64,000 nt of DNA from Kangiella geojedonensis (GTDB lineage: Bacteria > Pseudomonadota > Gammaproteobacteria > Enterobacterales > Kangiellaceae), in the NCBI RefSeq assembly GCF_000981765.1, contig NZ_CP010975.1:2418001-2482000 (forward strand), read 5' to 3'. Position 1 is the first letter of the stretch, and each line of letters opens with the position of its first letter. The translations under genes were made by a program, and so were the position numbers. Positions 36,969 through 45,640 of the stretch are shown here, one piece after another. Below the pieces are notes generated by a model, which did not search any database, had not been told where the DNA came from, and saw only the letters and a list, made by a program, of their open reading frames with translations.

Positions 36969-37156
36969 ATGATGCGACTCGTTAATAAACTGTGTATTAG
37001 ATTACGCTGGAGTGTCGCTCAGCGTTCAATAAGTCTTCCGGTAAGTCGCAAAACAAATGATTCACGACGTTATGGCGAATTTTACCGACTTAGCATGGTC
37101 TTGTGTAGGTTCTAACCATTATTTTACTGATCTTTTGTGCTATCACCCTTAATTCG

Positions 37157-37165
37157 TGCTACATT
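37157..37165 (+). promoter_or_regulatory. Candidate extended -10 promoter of the DUF2569 gene
   Basis: TGCTACATT matches the extended -10 form TGnTATAAT with one change, 30 bp before the TTG start. TTGTGC at 37135-37140 gives a 19-bp spacer. The start codon is preceded by AAAAAAGGA. Confidence 0.35.
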
Positions 37166-37195
37166 TTCAAAAAAACATACAAAAAAGGACCTACA

Positions 37196-37741
37196 TTGGA
37201 CACTAAACTTGACGCCTTTGATAATGATTCCAACCACTTAAAAGGCTTAGGAGGGTGGCTAATACTGGTTGGTATCGGTATTACTATTTCACCATTTATC
37301 ACTAGCTATCAACTTTACTCGCTCTATATTCCGATTTTCCAAGATGGCTCTTTCGACATGCTGACGAATCCAGCATACACCATGTACATACCAAACTTCG
37401 AAACTCTGATTTATATTGAGATAGCCATAAACTGCATAATAATAGTCGCTTCGTTTTACTTAATGTACCTGTTTTATAGTAAGAATAGGTTATTCCCCAA
37501 GCTCTATATTGCACTTGCCGCCTTTTATCCAGTGTTTTTGTTGGCTGATGCATGGGCGGTTAACTTTGTTATGCCAGACGTCCCGATATTTGATGAAGAA
37601 ACCATCAAACAAGTTTCACGCTCTGTCATTGGCGCAGTCATCTGGATTCCTTATATGCTCATGTCCGAACGGGTGAAACTTACCTTTGTAAACCCTCAAC
37701 CATCGATCAATGATGAGCTTCTTGCCACCGAGGTAACTTAG
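37196..37741 (+). CDS. DUF2569 family membrane protein
   Basis: This 181-aa protein has four predicted membrane segments and the DUF2569 start motif LKGLGGWLILVGIGITISPF at residues 15-34. The C-terminus holds GAVIWIPYMLMSERVKLTF, also typical. The function of the family is unknown. The start is TTG, supported by an AAGGA ribosome site 6 bp upstream and absence of a better codon. A DUF1272 gene follows after 11 bp. Confidence 0.82.
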   Translation: MDTKLDAFDNDSNHLKGLGGWLILVGIGITISPFITSYQLYSLYIPIFQDGSFDMLTNPAYTMYIPNFETLIYIEIAINCIIIVASFYLMYLFYSKNRLFPKLYIALAAFYPVFLLADAWAVNFVMPDVPIFDEETIKQVSRSVIGAVIWIPYMLMSERVKLTFVNPQPSINDELLATEVT

Positions 37742-37752
37742 CGTTAACTCCT

Positions 37753-38061
37753 ATGCTTGAATTACACCCCACTTGTGAGAACTGCAATAAACAACTCCCT
37801 CCCGACTCCACGGTAGCGATGATTTGTACTTTTGAATGCACTTTTTGCTGTGATTGCGTCAAAAACATTTTGTTTAATGTCTGCCCGAACTGTGGTGGCG
37901 GCTTTGTGCCAAGACCCATCAGACCACAAATTAACTGGAAAGATGACAACTGCTTAACTTATTATCCAGCTAGCAATAAGGTTGTGCATAAACCCGTTGA
38001 TCCTATTCAGCATCGCACTTTCGCTAAAGCCATCAAGAAAATCTCTCCAGAACGGCGTTAA
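37753..38061 (+). CDS. DUF1272 family zinc-ribbon-like protein
   Basis: This 102-aa cytoplasmic protein has an N-terminal 58-residue domain nearly matching the DUF1272 consensus: CENC at 8-11, CTFECTFCCDC at 25-35 and CPNCGGGFVPRPIRP at 44-58. The paired Cys strongly suggest one or two zinc sites. The tail of about 40 residues is basic and variable. Function is unknown. It is probably co-transcribed with the DUF2569 gene. Confidence 0.88.
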   Translation: MLELHPTCENCNKQLPPDSTVAMICTFECTFCCDCVKNILFNVCPNCGGGFVPRPIRPQINWKDDNCLTYYPASNKVVHKPVDPIQHRTFAKAIKKISPERR

Positions 38062-38090
38062 CTAACACTTGTTCAAGGCCTTAGTTAACG
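38056..38090 (+). terminator. Stem-loop overlapping the DUF1272 stop codon
   Basis: CGTTAACTAA (38056-38065) and TTAGTTAACG (38081-38090) are perfect 10-bp arms around a 15-nt loop, with the TAA stop inside the left arm. No T-run follows. The remaining 38091-38403 holds a polypyrimidine tract near 38190-38220 and a hairpin at 38347-38378, and no gene. Confidence 0.45.
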
Positions 38091-38346
38091 TCAGTTAGCC
38101 GACTTAATCCATGCATCATCAACTGAGCCCACAGCCACACCGTCAATAAATCATTATTAATTAATAGGTTAGCCTGGGTAAAATTGGGGTTTTTTCTTTT
38201 TCTTTTATTTTCCCTGTTTTGCCCGTGAATTCACTCGTCTCCCTCAGTAGCTTGGCCTAAAGTTTTAACTACATTGCTGCTATGAACAAGGTTCATCTCA
38301 GCAACATTTTTAACGCTTAAAGCGAGCTTGTGGCTACAAACTCTTC

Positions 38347-38378
38347 GTTATTATGCCCCGGTTCGCTTTGGCAATAAC
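38347..38378 (+). promoter_or_regulatory. Leader hairpin upstream of the secreted Gly-rich protein
   Basis: GTTATT-AT-GCC pairs with GGC-AATAAC (two unpaired bases) 25 bp before the ATG at 38404, just upstream of the AAAGGA ribosome site. It may modulate or protect the leader. Confidence 0.3.
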
Positions 38379-38403
38379 AACACTTAATAAAGGAATACAG
38401 TCT

Positions 38404-38934
38404 ATGATTAATAAAAAACTACTCGCATTATCCGTTGGTATGGCAATGTTGTCAGGTGTCGCTCAAGCGGTACCTTGGTGTCATAAAGGAACCATCGTTG
38501 AGATTGCCGATGTAAACTGGTCTGAATCACAAATTTTGGCTAATTTTACAGGTAGCGTTCCCGGTGGCGTCGCGGATCCAGAGGTCTATAAGACTTTCCA
38601 CGCAACGCACAATTACGCTAACACTTTCGCTGGCGGCGGCGGTGGCTTTGGTGGCTATTCAGTACCTGGCTCTGGTCAAGTTCGTGTTAATGCTTATGCG
38701 CCTTATACCTATACCAACATGGTAGGTCCTGGTTATTACCACACTAGCCAAGGTGTGAGCTTTAAGATGGATAAGTGTTATACCATTCCACCATTAACGC
38801 ACCATCACGAAGTCAAATTTGTTGAGCCTGGAGATGAAGGTGGCGATGGCGGCGGTATTGTTTTTGAACCCATTGAAGGCCTTGATGTGATCAAAAAACA
38901 ATGGTCGCAACCGACAGAAGAAGGGCAGCGATAG
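38404..38934 (+). CDS. Unknown secreted glycine-rich protein
   Basis: This 176-aa protein has a clear Sec signal peptide (residues 1-22, cleavage after AQA). The mature part holds two Cys (in PWCHKG and DKCYTIPP), a Gly cluster GGGGGFGGY, several Tyr-rich turns (APYTYTNMVGPGYYHT), an HHH motif and an acidic-Gly linker (EPGDEGGDGGG). I do not recognise a family. ATG 38404 with AAAGGA is chosen; the frame extends upstream to 38353 but that would bury the signal peptide. Single gene, own leader. Confidence 0.65.
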   Translation: MINKKLLALSVGMAMLSGVAQAVPWCHKGTIVEIADVNWSESQILANFTGSVPGGVADPEVYKTFHATHNYANTFAGGGGGFGGYSVPGSGQVRVNAYAPYTYTNMVGPGYYHTSQGVSFKMDKCYTIPPLTHHHEVKFVEPGDEGGDGGGIVFEPIEGLDVIKKQWSQPTEEGQR

Positions 38935-38957
38935 TATCGAATAGTTAACTTAATAGC

Positions 38958-38994
38958 AGTAGGTTGGGCTGATTACAAAGCGACCCAGCCTACT
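38958..38994. terminator. Stem-loop between convergent genes
   Basis: AGTAGGTTGGG and CCCAGCCTACT form an 11-bp stem (one G-U) around a 15-nt loop, between the secreted-protein stop and the convergent dsbG-like stop. No strong T-run. Confidence 0.45.
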
Positions 38995-39007
38995 CACTAT
39001 CTTGTCT

Positions 39008-39844
39008 TTACTCTGGCTTCGGGCTACCCATCATTTCTTCTAGCATGTCACCTTGTGGCATACCCTGAACACTTTTCAGCTTACCTTCTTTATTCTTGTA
39101 GAATGACGTTGGCGTTGCGCCAAAGCCAAGACGTTGCATCATGTTGGTATTGAGCTGGATCCTGACTTGCCCCTTTTCAACTGCGTCTTGATTGACTTCG
39201 ACGCCACCTTGGCTAAACGACTCATGGTGCTTTTGCATCATGGCTTCAGGGTCTTTGCTTCCTAGAATCGTGGCACCTTTTGCCATACTACTTTTTCGTA
39301 AAATCGCAACCAATACATGCCTTAATTGTACTTTTCCTGCCTTGATCCAAGGCTCCGCGGCTTCACGGAATTTATGGCAATAAGGGCAGTTAGTGTCGGT
39401 AAAGGTATAAATGATCACTGGCGCATCATCGCTACCATCTGCGACCCAGGCGCTGTTTTCCAACTCTTTCCACACGCGCTCCATGCGTGGCCCTTCTACC
39501 AGCTGGTCCATGACATCGACTGTAAGATTGACACCATCGCTATCGATCAGGGTTCCAACCACAGCATGCTGTTTATCTTGGGTTACATAAATTGCTAAAG
39601 GTTGGCCGCGCATCATCCCTGCGTAGCCCATCATGCCGCCTGGCGCTTCAAAGGTATCAATAATCTCAACACCTTGATCGATAATACTTTCAATTGGCGC
39701 GGGATATTGTTTCGCTCTTTCCAACGCGCCTTGCTCTTGGTTTTGCTCCAACTTCTTACTAGCCTGCGAGTCTTTAGGTTGCTCATCACCACACGCCACT
39801 AACGACAATATAATGATCATTGTTAACGAAATTAGCTTCTTCAT
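39008..39844 (-). CDS. dsbG: DsbG/DsbC-like thiol:disulfide lipoprotein
   Basis: This 278-aa protein has a lipoprotein signal (LSLVACG, Cys at 19), an N-terminal dimerisation-like domain (VEIIDTFEAPGGMMGYAGMMRGQPLAIYVT resembles DsbG) and a thioredoxin-fold domain with active site TDTNCPYCHKF. The cis-Pro loop is GATPTSFY. It is probably a periplasmic disulfide isomerase or sulfenate reductase tethered to a membrane, an uncommon trait for DsbG. Its start abuts the stop of the upstream TlpA-like membrane protein gene, likely its reductant. Confidence 0.8.
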   Translation of the reverse strand: MKKLISLTMIIILSLVACGDEQPKDSQASKKLEQNQEQGALERAKQYPAPIESIIDQGVEIIDTFEAPGGMMGYAGMMRGQPLAIYVTQDKQHAVVGTLIDSDGVNLTVDVMDQLVEGPRMERVWKELENSAWVADGSDDAPVIIYTFTDTNCPYCHKFREAAEPWIKAGKVQLRHVLVAILRKSSMAKGATILGSKDPEAMMQKHHESFSQGGVEVNQDAVEKGQVRIQLNTNMMQRLGFGATPTSFYKNKEGKLKSVQGMPQGDMLEEMMGSPKPE

Positions 39845-40686
39845 TATTTCTTTTCCTCGCTTAACACCTCATGGCTCTCGGTAGAAAGCCTATTGAGTTT
39901 TGATTTTAATTTGGCGCTAGATAACTCTCCTAAATGCGCGTCCACAATTCGTCCATCAGCAGCTATGAATAACGTTGTTGGCAAAGCTCGGCTACCGACC
40001 AGTTGCCCCAACACCGCTTTTCCGTCCGCCACAACATTCTTCAGTAGCAACGATTCTTTGGCTATGTATTGTTCAATCACTGCCTCATGCTCACCTTGAT
40101 TAACAAATATAAAGCCTAGGTTCGGATGGTCTTGTTGGGCTTGCTGCAACACTGGCATTTCACGTCGGCAGGGCGGACACCAGGTTGCCCATAAGTTTAT
40201 AACCCTCGGTTTACCGGACTCAATATTATCCAAAGGCACCGATTCTCCACTAAGATGATTCACCACAACAGTCGGTAGCTTTTGTGATGTATCCTCAATC
40301 AACCATAGCGTTGTAGCGGTTAAGAGCCAAAAGAATACTCCAGCACCAAGCCCTATTAGTAATGACTTCCTTAACTTTTTAAATCGGAAACAGAAATAGG
40401 CGGTCAACGTTAACGCTGTTAGTACACCCGCCCAAATATTGAACCCAGCATCACGAATATCAATAATCGCTAACCAGTCTCCCTGATATTCGGCCCAATA
40501 TTGAACCACAAATACCAACCGAGCAACCAGCATGGATAGGATGAACAATGTCGCTATCTTTCCATCGGCCGACTGCTTATTGTTGCGCCCAAGAATATTC
40601 CCAACGAATATCGCTAGTGCAATACTTAACAGTAGTAACAGTCTATCTAAAGGTAGGCTTAGTGATCCCACAGAAATACTCAGCAT
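39844..40686 (-). CDS. Membrane-bound TlpA-like thiol:disulfide protein
   Basis: This 280-aa protein has an N-terminal half with about four membrane segments, including ARLVFVVQYWAEYQG and FNIWAGVLTAL, which look like part of a prolipoprotein diacylglyceryl transferase fold. A C-terminal TlpA/ResA thioredoxin domain follows, with NLWATWCPPCRREMP and ALPTTLFI. The fusion points to a membrane-anchored periplasmic thioredoxin. The 1-bp junction with the dsbG-like gene suggests the two work as a redox pair. No cytoplasmic electron donor is evident. Confidence 0.78.
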   Translation of the reverse strand: MLSISVGSLSLPLDRLLLLLSIALAIFVGNILGRNNKQSADGKIATLFILSMLVARLVFVVQYWAEYQGDWLAIIDIRDAGFNIWAGVLTALTLTAYFCFRFKKLRKSLLIGLGAGVFFWLLTATTLWLIEDTSQKLPTVVVNHLSGESVPLDNIESGKPRVINLWATWCPPCRREMPVLQQAQQDHPNLGFIFVNQGEHEAVIEQYIAKESLLLKNVVADGKAVLGQLVGSRALPTTLFIAADGRIVDAHLGELSSAKLKSKLNRLSTESHEVLSEEKK

Positions 40687-40929
40687 CGCGCTTTCAGTTT
40701 AATGATTAATTTAACTTCCACTTGTGATGCAGATTGTACGCTATCTCACTGGAAAATATCGTTATCGGGTTGTAAATGTAGGTAAAGAGGGTTAACTTGG
40801 TAAGTTAATTAAAAAAAGAAAAGCGTTAATGCAACTTCAGCTGCGAGGATTTGTACTATACGGCTTATTGCCGTTGTGGCGTGGAACCTATGCTCTAGTT
40901 ATATCAAGGCACAAACGCCTCGATCATTG

Positions 40930-41409
40930 CTAATGAGCGCAAGAACCACTTTCTAAGCTTTCTACCCAAGCAAACTCGGCATCACGGTCTTGCATATTGA
41001 ACAACACCATCATCACCACCCAGCGCAGACGCTCCAAAGCAACCTCTTCATCTTCTTGCGGCCCCAAAGCAGTCATGCGATCAATCACCATCTCACGAGC
41101 ATGAGCATCTAAGATGCCACTTTGTTCAAAGTACATTACGGCACCTTGAACGGCTGGGGTTAAAATCAGCTGCTCTTCTGGAGAAAATAATCGAATCGAC
41201 TGGTTCGCTTCCGGCGTCGGCTTAAAGCTTTCAGAAGTTGCTAATACCAGACCATCTAACCAGTCGATAGCGCCTTTAATTTCGCCGTCGGTAAAACCAA
41301 CGTCTTCTAAAGCTTCGACTAGGGTGTCATTAGCAAGAATGTGATTGCTTTCTTCGTCTTGGAAGTTTTCAAAGATATAAAGTAGTACGTCAAGTACGTC
41401 TTCTTTCAT
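40930..41409 (-). CDS. smg: Smg family protein (DUF494)
   Basis: This is a 159-aa protein of the Smg/DUF494 family of unknown function, typically next to dprA. It starts MKEDVLDVLLYIFENF, the family hallmark, and continues with VLATSESFKPTPEANQSIRLFSPEEQ and a C-terminal RDAEFAWVE. ATG 41409 with AAGAGAG upstream is chosen; the frame is open to 41541 but that would overlap dprA by 35 bp and lacks family similarity. Downstream to 40687 nothing but short weak stems. Confidence 0.9.
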   Translation of the reverse strand: MKEDVLDVLLYIFENFQDEESNHILANDTLVEALEDVGFTDGEIKGAIDWLDGLVLATSESFKPTPEANQSIRLFSPEEQLILTPAVQGAVMYFEQSGILDAHAREMVIDRMTALGPQEDEEVALERLRWVVMMVLFNMQDRDAEFAWVESLESGSCAH

Positions 41410-41506
41410 TGGACTCTCTTGGTTTAGGCTTTGATTTGCCGTTAAAGTCACGATGCCACTTGCTAAGTGTTGCTTAAAGAATTTGTCGCGATAGGGACTG
41501 TATTCT

Positions 41507-42634
41507 CTAGCTTGAGCGGCGTTGGTATCCGCCAGCCACACTCACAATATGGTCATTTAATTCTAACAGCAATAACATATGGCTGACCACATCTATTTCA
41601 AGTCCTGTGCGCTCAATAATGGTATCCATCGAGGTTGTATCGTAATCAATCTGCTCAATAAGCTCTTGATATTCTTGGTCTAATTCAAAAGGCTCAGGCT
41701 CTTTTTTAGTGTTTTCAGCATTGCTAAATAATTGTTCATGCTGCCAAGACACCAAGGCGCCCAGCTCTTCAATAATCTCCTCAGCCGTTTCGACCAACTT
41801 CACTCCCTGCTTAATTAAGGCATGGCAACCGCGTGCTAAGGGGTTGTGAATCGAACCCGGTATGGCGAACACTTCACGCCCTTGCTCCATCGCTAAGCGC
41901 GCAGTAATTAGGGAGCCGCTTTTAACCGCAGCTTCGACCACTAAAGTCCCCAAACTCATACCTGAGATAATGCGATTTCTGGCAGGAAAGTGCGTCGCTC
42001 TTACTCCAGTGCCTAACGCAAACTCAGACACTAAAGCGCCATGCTCAACGATCTGTTGAGCCAACGCTTTATGCCGTGCAGGGTAGACGCGATCTAGTCC
42101 TGTGCCCGCCACCGCAATAGTTGGTAGTCCTTTGTCTAACACTGCCTGATGGGCAAATCCATCGACGCCCAAGGCTAAACCACTGGTAATCACGGCTCCA
42201 GATTTGCCCAGCGTTCGTGCAAATTCAATCGAGTTTTCTTTTCCTTGAGGTGTTGGATTTCGACTACCCACGATAGCAATTTGATGTTGCTTTAGAAGTT
42301 CTTTATGGCCCTGCACAAACAACAACTTTGGTGCCGAGTCTATTTGTTGTAACAGCGGGGGATAATCATCACTGGTAAAGGGTATTAGATGTTTGTTATC
42401 ACTATCAAACCAAGCAATATCTTCATCAACTTGACTGTCCGTAATTGATTCCAGCTTTTCTTTGAGACCCTGACGGAAACCTAATGACTGTAGCTGTTTA
42501 TCCGATAACTCGAACAAATCAGTGATTGACGAGTAATGTTCAAAAAAATACTGAAGCTTCTGAACACTGATATTGACGTGGGATAGCGCTAACCAAGCGC
42601 GCATCTCTTGCGAGGTAAGATCCTTTTTATTCAT
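41507..42634 (-). CDS. dprA: DNA processing protein DprA (Smf)
   Basis: DprA binds incoming single-stranded DNA and loads RecA during natural transformation. The 375-aa protein has an N-terminal helical region, the Rossmann-fold core (AIVGSRNPTPQGKENSIEFA, SGLALGVDGFAHQAVL, VAGTGLDRVYPARH, NRIISGMSLGTLVVEAA) and a C-terminal winged-helix domain (MDTIIERTGLEIDVVSHMLLLLELN). ATG 42634 with AAAGGA is preferred to ATG 42658. The smg gene follows. Confidence 0.94.
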   Translation of the reverse strand: MNKKDLTSQEMRAWLALSHVNISVQKLQYFFEHYSSITDLFELSDKQLQSLGFRQGLKEKLESITDSQVDEDIAWFDSDNKHLIPFTSDDYPPLLQQIDSAPKLLFVQGHKELLKQHQIAIVGSRNPTPQGKENSIEFARTLGKSGAVITSGLALGVDGFAHQAVLDKGLPTIAVAGTGLDRVYPARHKALAQQIVEHGALVSEFALGTGVRATHFPARNRIISGMSLGTLVVEAAVKSGSLITARLAMEQGREVFAIPGSIHNPLARGCHALIKQGVKLVETAEEIIEELGALVSWQHEQLFSNAENTKKEPEPFELDQEYQELIEQIDYDTTSMDTIIERTGLEIDVVSHMLLLLELNDHIVSVAGGYQRRSS

Positions 42635-42701
42635 GATTAATCCTTTAATCGATTCCATATTTTGCTACCAAAGTCAGCATCAACAAATCTTGGCAGGCAA
42701 T

Positions 42702-42736
42702 AAAAAACTGGTCTTGCTATTAACAAGACCAGTTTT
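42702..42736 (-). terminator. Rho-independent terminator of the LysM gene
   Basis: A 13-bp perfect stem (AAAACTGGTCTTG with CAAGACCAGTTTT) around a 7-nt loop is followed by T residues on the minus strand. It separates the LysM gene from dprA-smg. Confidence 0.88.
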
Positions 42737-42765
42737 AGTCGTAATAAACGAACGCGCGAACTCAC

Positions 42766-43809
42766 TTAATAAGGGTTGCGTGCAACATCCATCAAGTGAA
42801 TAGGGCGGACAGCATCCATAACCAATGCTAAGCTGACTTTTTCATAAGTCCGGAACACCATCAAAGTGCCAGCGCGCTCTTCTGGAAGCGTCACATAAGG
42901 ATCGTCTTCGCCACGCTTCTCAGCAATTTCGTCCAACACCTTCTTGCCACGCTGATAGACTGTTAACACGTGACCTTCTTCTAAACCATCACGCTCGCCT
43001 TTATCCAAAGTCACTACGTTATATTGGCCAATCTGCGACACGCCATCATAAACCGAAATTAGTTTTGCTACGATTTCTTGCTCAGGTGCACGTGGTGCAT
43101 AGACCGGAGGTAGCGGATCCTGATTACGCGGTAACGCTATGTCACCTTTCAACACTTCCAGTTTCGATTTTTTGACTTCTAAAGTCGCTGGATCACCTTC
43201 ATTAACGATTTTACCGTTGGCTAGGTAACGGGCTTCTACACCCAATAATTCGTTAGTAACAGGATCGCGGTACTCTTTACCTTTACGATAAACACCATAA
43301 GACGTGCCAGCGGTTCCATCTAAGCCACGCAAGTATAAACGGTCATCAAAGCCACCGCTAATCACGCGCTCGTCGCCTAGTGCCACCACATATGGGGCGG
43401 TTTCAAATACTGACGGATCAACCACTAATTCATCGATCAAGAATGGGCGAATAATGTCCATCGGAATCGTAGTGATGGCATCGCCTTCAGAAAGCACGCG
43501 AGCTTTTGGACGTAACTTAATCGTACCGTCTGATGCTTTCACTAAATACGGTTTACCATCGATATACACAAGCTTTAAAATATCGCCAGGATAAATTAAG
43601 TGCGGGTTTTCAACTTGTGGATTTACGTGCCAAATCTCAGGCCAGTTCCAAGGCTTTGTTAAAAAGCGCCCAGAAATGTCCCACAAAGTATCACCTTTTT
43701 TGACGACGTAAGTATCTGGATGATCTGCGCGAAGCTCTGCAGAATGCGCCGCAATACTCCCCAAAAATAGCGCTGCAGTTGCAGCTGCTGCTAAAACTAA
43801 TTTTTTCAT
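42766..43809 (-). CDS. LysM domain periplasmic protein
   Basis: This 347-aa protein has a Sec signal peptide (1-23) and one LysM domain at about residues 33-81 (YVVKKGDTLWDISGRFL, then WPEIWHVNPQVENPHLIYPGD), which binds peptidoglycan. The remaining part is a beta-rich domain of unknown role repeated in proteobacterial LysM proteins located next to dprA. Divergent from def with a 313-bp gap. Confidence 0.9.
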   Translation of the reverse strand: MKKLVLAAAATAALFLGSIAAHSAELRADHPDTYVVKKGDTLWDISGRFLTKPWNWPEIWHVNPQVENPHLIYPGDILKLVYIDGKPYLVKASDGTIKLRPKARVLSEGDAITTIPMDIIRPFLIDELVVDPSVFETAPYVVALGDERVISGGFDDRLYLRGLDGTAGTSYGVYRKGKEYRDPVTNELLGVEARYLANGKIVNEGDPATLEVKKSKLEVLKGDIALPRNQDPLPPVYAPRAPEQEIVAKLISVYDGVSQIGQYNVVTLDKGERDGLEEGHVLTVYQRGKKVLDEIAEKRGEDDPYVTLPEERAGTLMVFRTYEKVSLALVMDAVRPIHLMDVARNPY

Positions 43810-44122
43810 GGCTATCCTTTGTAATTTACTGATAGTCGGATCCTCTTAACCCATATCTTGAATATACCGCGAACAGTTCGCTTTGAAAACAGGTCAAAAG
43901 GAAACAGCCAAACCCCAAACCTAGAGCTTTAAACTCTATAAGGATCATCATCTTACCAACATTTCTTAGCAGATTACTACAACTTAATCACAGTCTAATC
44001 AATAATTTCGTGGTTTTTACTGGCTTTTTTGGCCTAAAAAATGGTCATTCTGGGTCGAATTGATTATGATCGCCCCCATATTCATCTTGTTAAACCCTTT
44101 AACCGGTAAATAAATACGTTTC
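43810..44122. other. Divergent intergenic region, lysM-type gene / def
   Basis: This 313-bp stretch has no gene. It must hold promoters for both flanking genes. TTGTTA at 44087-44092 and TAAATA at 44111-44116 (18-bp spacer) is a candidate on the plus strand; its start would fall at or next to the def ATG at 44123, and no Shine-Dalgarno precedes that ATG. No other structure stands out. Confidence 0.4.
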
Positions 44123-44626
44123 ATGGCTAAGCTAGAGATTTTAGAATTCCCAGATACCAGACTTCGCACAAAAGCGGAGCCTGTCACTGATTTTGGCGAC
44201 GAATTTCAACAAACCATCGATGATATGTTCGAAACCATGTACGCAGCACCAGGCATTGGTCTGGCTGGCGCCCAAGTCAATGTCCACAAGCGCCTTTTCG
44301 TCATTGATGTGTCAGAAGATAAGAGCGAGCCGCTGGTTTTCGCTAATCCAGAATTTATCGAAAAGCGTGGCGTCGAAGAAATGGAGGAAGGCTGTTTGTC
44401 TTTCCCCGGCATTTACGCCAAAGTTCAGCGTGCTAATGAAGTCACTATTAAGGCTCAAGATCGTTATGGTAAAGAGTTTGAGCTGGATACCGGCGACTTG
44501 TTAGCGGTTTGTATCCAACATGAATACGACCACATCGAAGGCAAGCTGTTCGTTGATTACCTGTCTCCTTTAAAGCGTAACCGCATTCGTAAATCGCTCG
44601 AAAAGCAACAGCGACAGAAGAAGTAA
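44123..44626 (+). CDS. def: Peptide deformylase
   Basis: Def removes the N-formyl group from nascent proteins. The 167-aa metalloenzyme has its three motifs: [10 protein letters not shown] (usual consensus GxGLAAxQ, with a Gly in place of the second Ala), [10 protein letters not shown] with the metal-binding Cys, and [12 protein letters not shown] with HExxH-type ligands. fmt follows after 12 bp, the conserved def-fmt pair. Confidence 0.96.
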   Translation: MAKLEILEFPDTRLRTKAEPVTDFGDEFQQTIDDMFETMYAAPGIGLAGAQVNVHKRLFVIDVSEDKSEPLVFANPEFIEKRGVEEMEEGCLSFPGIYAKVQRANEVTIKAQDRYGKEFELDTGDLLAVCIQHEYDHIEGKLFVDYLSPLKRNRIRKSLEKQQRQKK

Positions 44627-44638
44627 GTACCTACAAAC

Positions 44639-45640
44639 ATGAGTCAGCCATTGAACGTTATTTTCGCCGGGACGCCTGATTTTGCAGCCTCAAGTCTGCA
44701 AGCGCTGATCGATTCAGAGCACAATGTTGTCGCTGTTTATACCCAGCCCGATCGTCAATCGGGTCGCGGTAAGAAAATCACCATGAGCCCCGTTAAAGAA
44801 CTGGCGCTCAAACATCATATTGCTGTTGAGCAGCCTGTTAACTTTAAGGCCGATGATGACATAGCGACTCTCGATAGCTACCAAGCCGATCTCATGGTTG
44901 TGGTGGCTTATGGCTTATTGCTACCACAAGCAGTATTGGATACACCAAAACTTGGCTGCATTAATGTCCACGGTTCTTTATTGCCTCGTTGGCGCGGTGC
45001 CGCACCGATACAGCGCGCTATTCAAGCTGGCGATAGAGAAAGCGGTATTACCATCATGCAAATGGAAGCTGGCCTAGATACTGGCCCCATGATCAGCAAA
45101 GCCGTAACACCTATAACTGATATTGATACAGGCTCAACCTTGCACGATAAGTTAGCGCAACAAGGCGCTGAACTTTTAGTCAACACTATGACTAATATTG
45201 CTAACGAAGGTATTTCTGCCCAAGCGCAGGACGACTCGTTAGCCACTTATGCACACAAATTGTCCAAACAAGAAGCTTATATCGACTGGTCACAAGATGC
45301 TGTTATTATTGAACGTCAAATCCGTGCCTTTAACAGCTGGCCCGTGGCGCAGAGTGAGCTCCAAGGTAAAGTTATTCGTATTTGGCAAGCCAATCTTAAT
45401 AAGACTTCGGTTGAGTCAGAGCCTGGAACTATTATGCGAGCTGATAAAAACGGCATTCTCGTCAGCTGTGGTCAAGGTCAGCTCTTATTGACCGAACTGC
45501 AGCTACCTGGCTCTCGTCGCATGTCAGTTAAAGATCTTTTAAATGCGCCTAAAAACCAAGAAATGCTAGCAAAAGGCAAGCAATTCACTCTAACTTCAAC
45601 TTTACAAGGCAGCTCCCTTGGCTCTATTAAACGCCAGTAA
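44639..45640 (+). CDS. fmt: Methionyl-tRNA formyltransferase
   Basis: Fmt formylates initiator Met-tRNA with 10-formyl-THF. The 333-aa enzyme has the N-terminal IFAGTPDFAASSLQALI, the catalytic and folate-binding HGSLLPRWRGAAPIQRAI with its Asn and His region upstream, and the C-terminal tRNA-binding domain (IRAFNSWPVAQ). It overlaps rsmB by 23 bp. Confidence 0.96.
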   Translation: MSQPLNVIFAGTPDFAASSLQALIDSEHNVVAVYTQPDRQSGRGKKITMSPVKELALKHHIAVEQPVNFKADDDIATLDSYQADLMVVVAYGLLLPQAVLDTPKLGCINVHGSLLPRWRGAAPIQRAIQAGDRESGITIMQMEAGLDTGPMISKAVTPITDIDTGSTLHDKLAQQGAELLVNTMTNIANEGISAQAQDDSLATYAHKLSKQEAYIDWSQDAVIIERQIRAFNSWPVAQSELQGKVIRIWQANLNKTSVESEPGTIMRADKNGILVSCGQGQLLLTELQLPGSRRMSVKDLLNAPKNQEMLAKGKQFTLTSTLQGSSLGSIKRQ

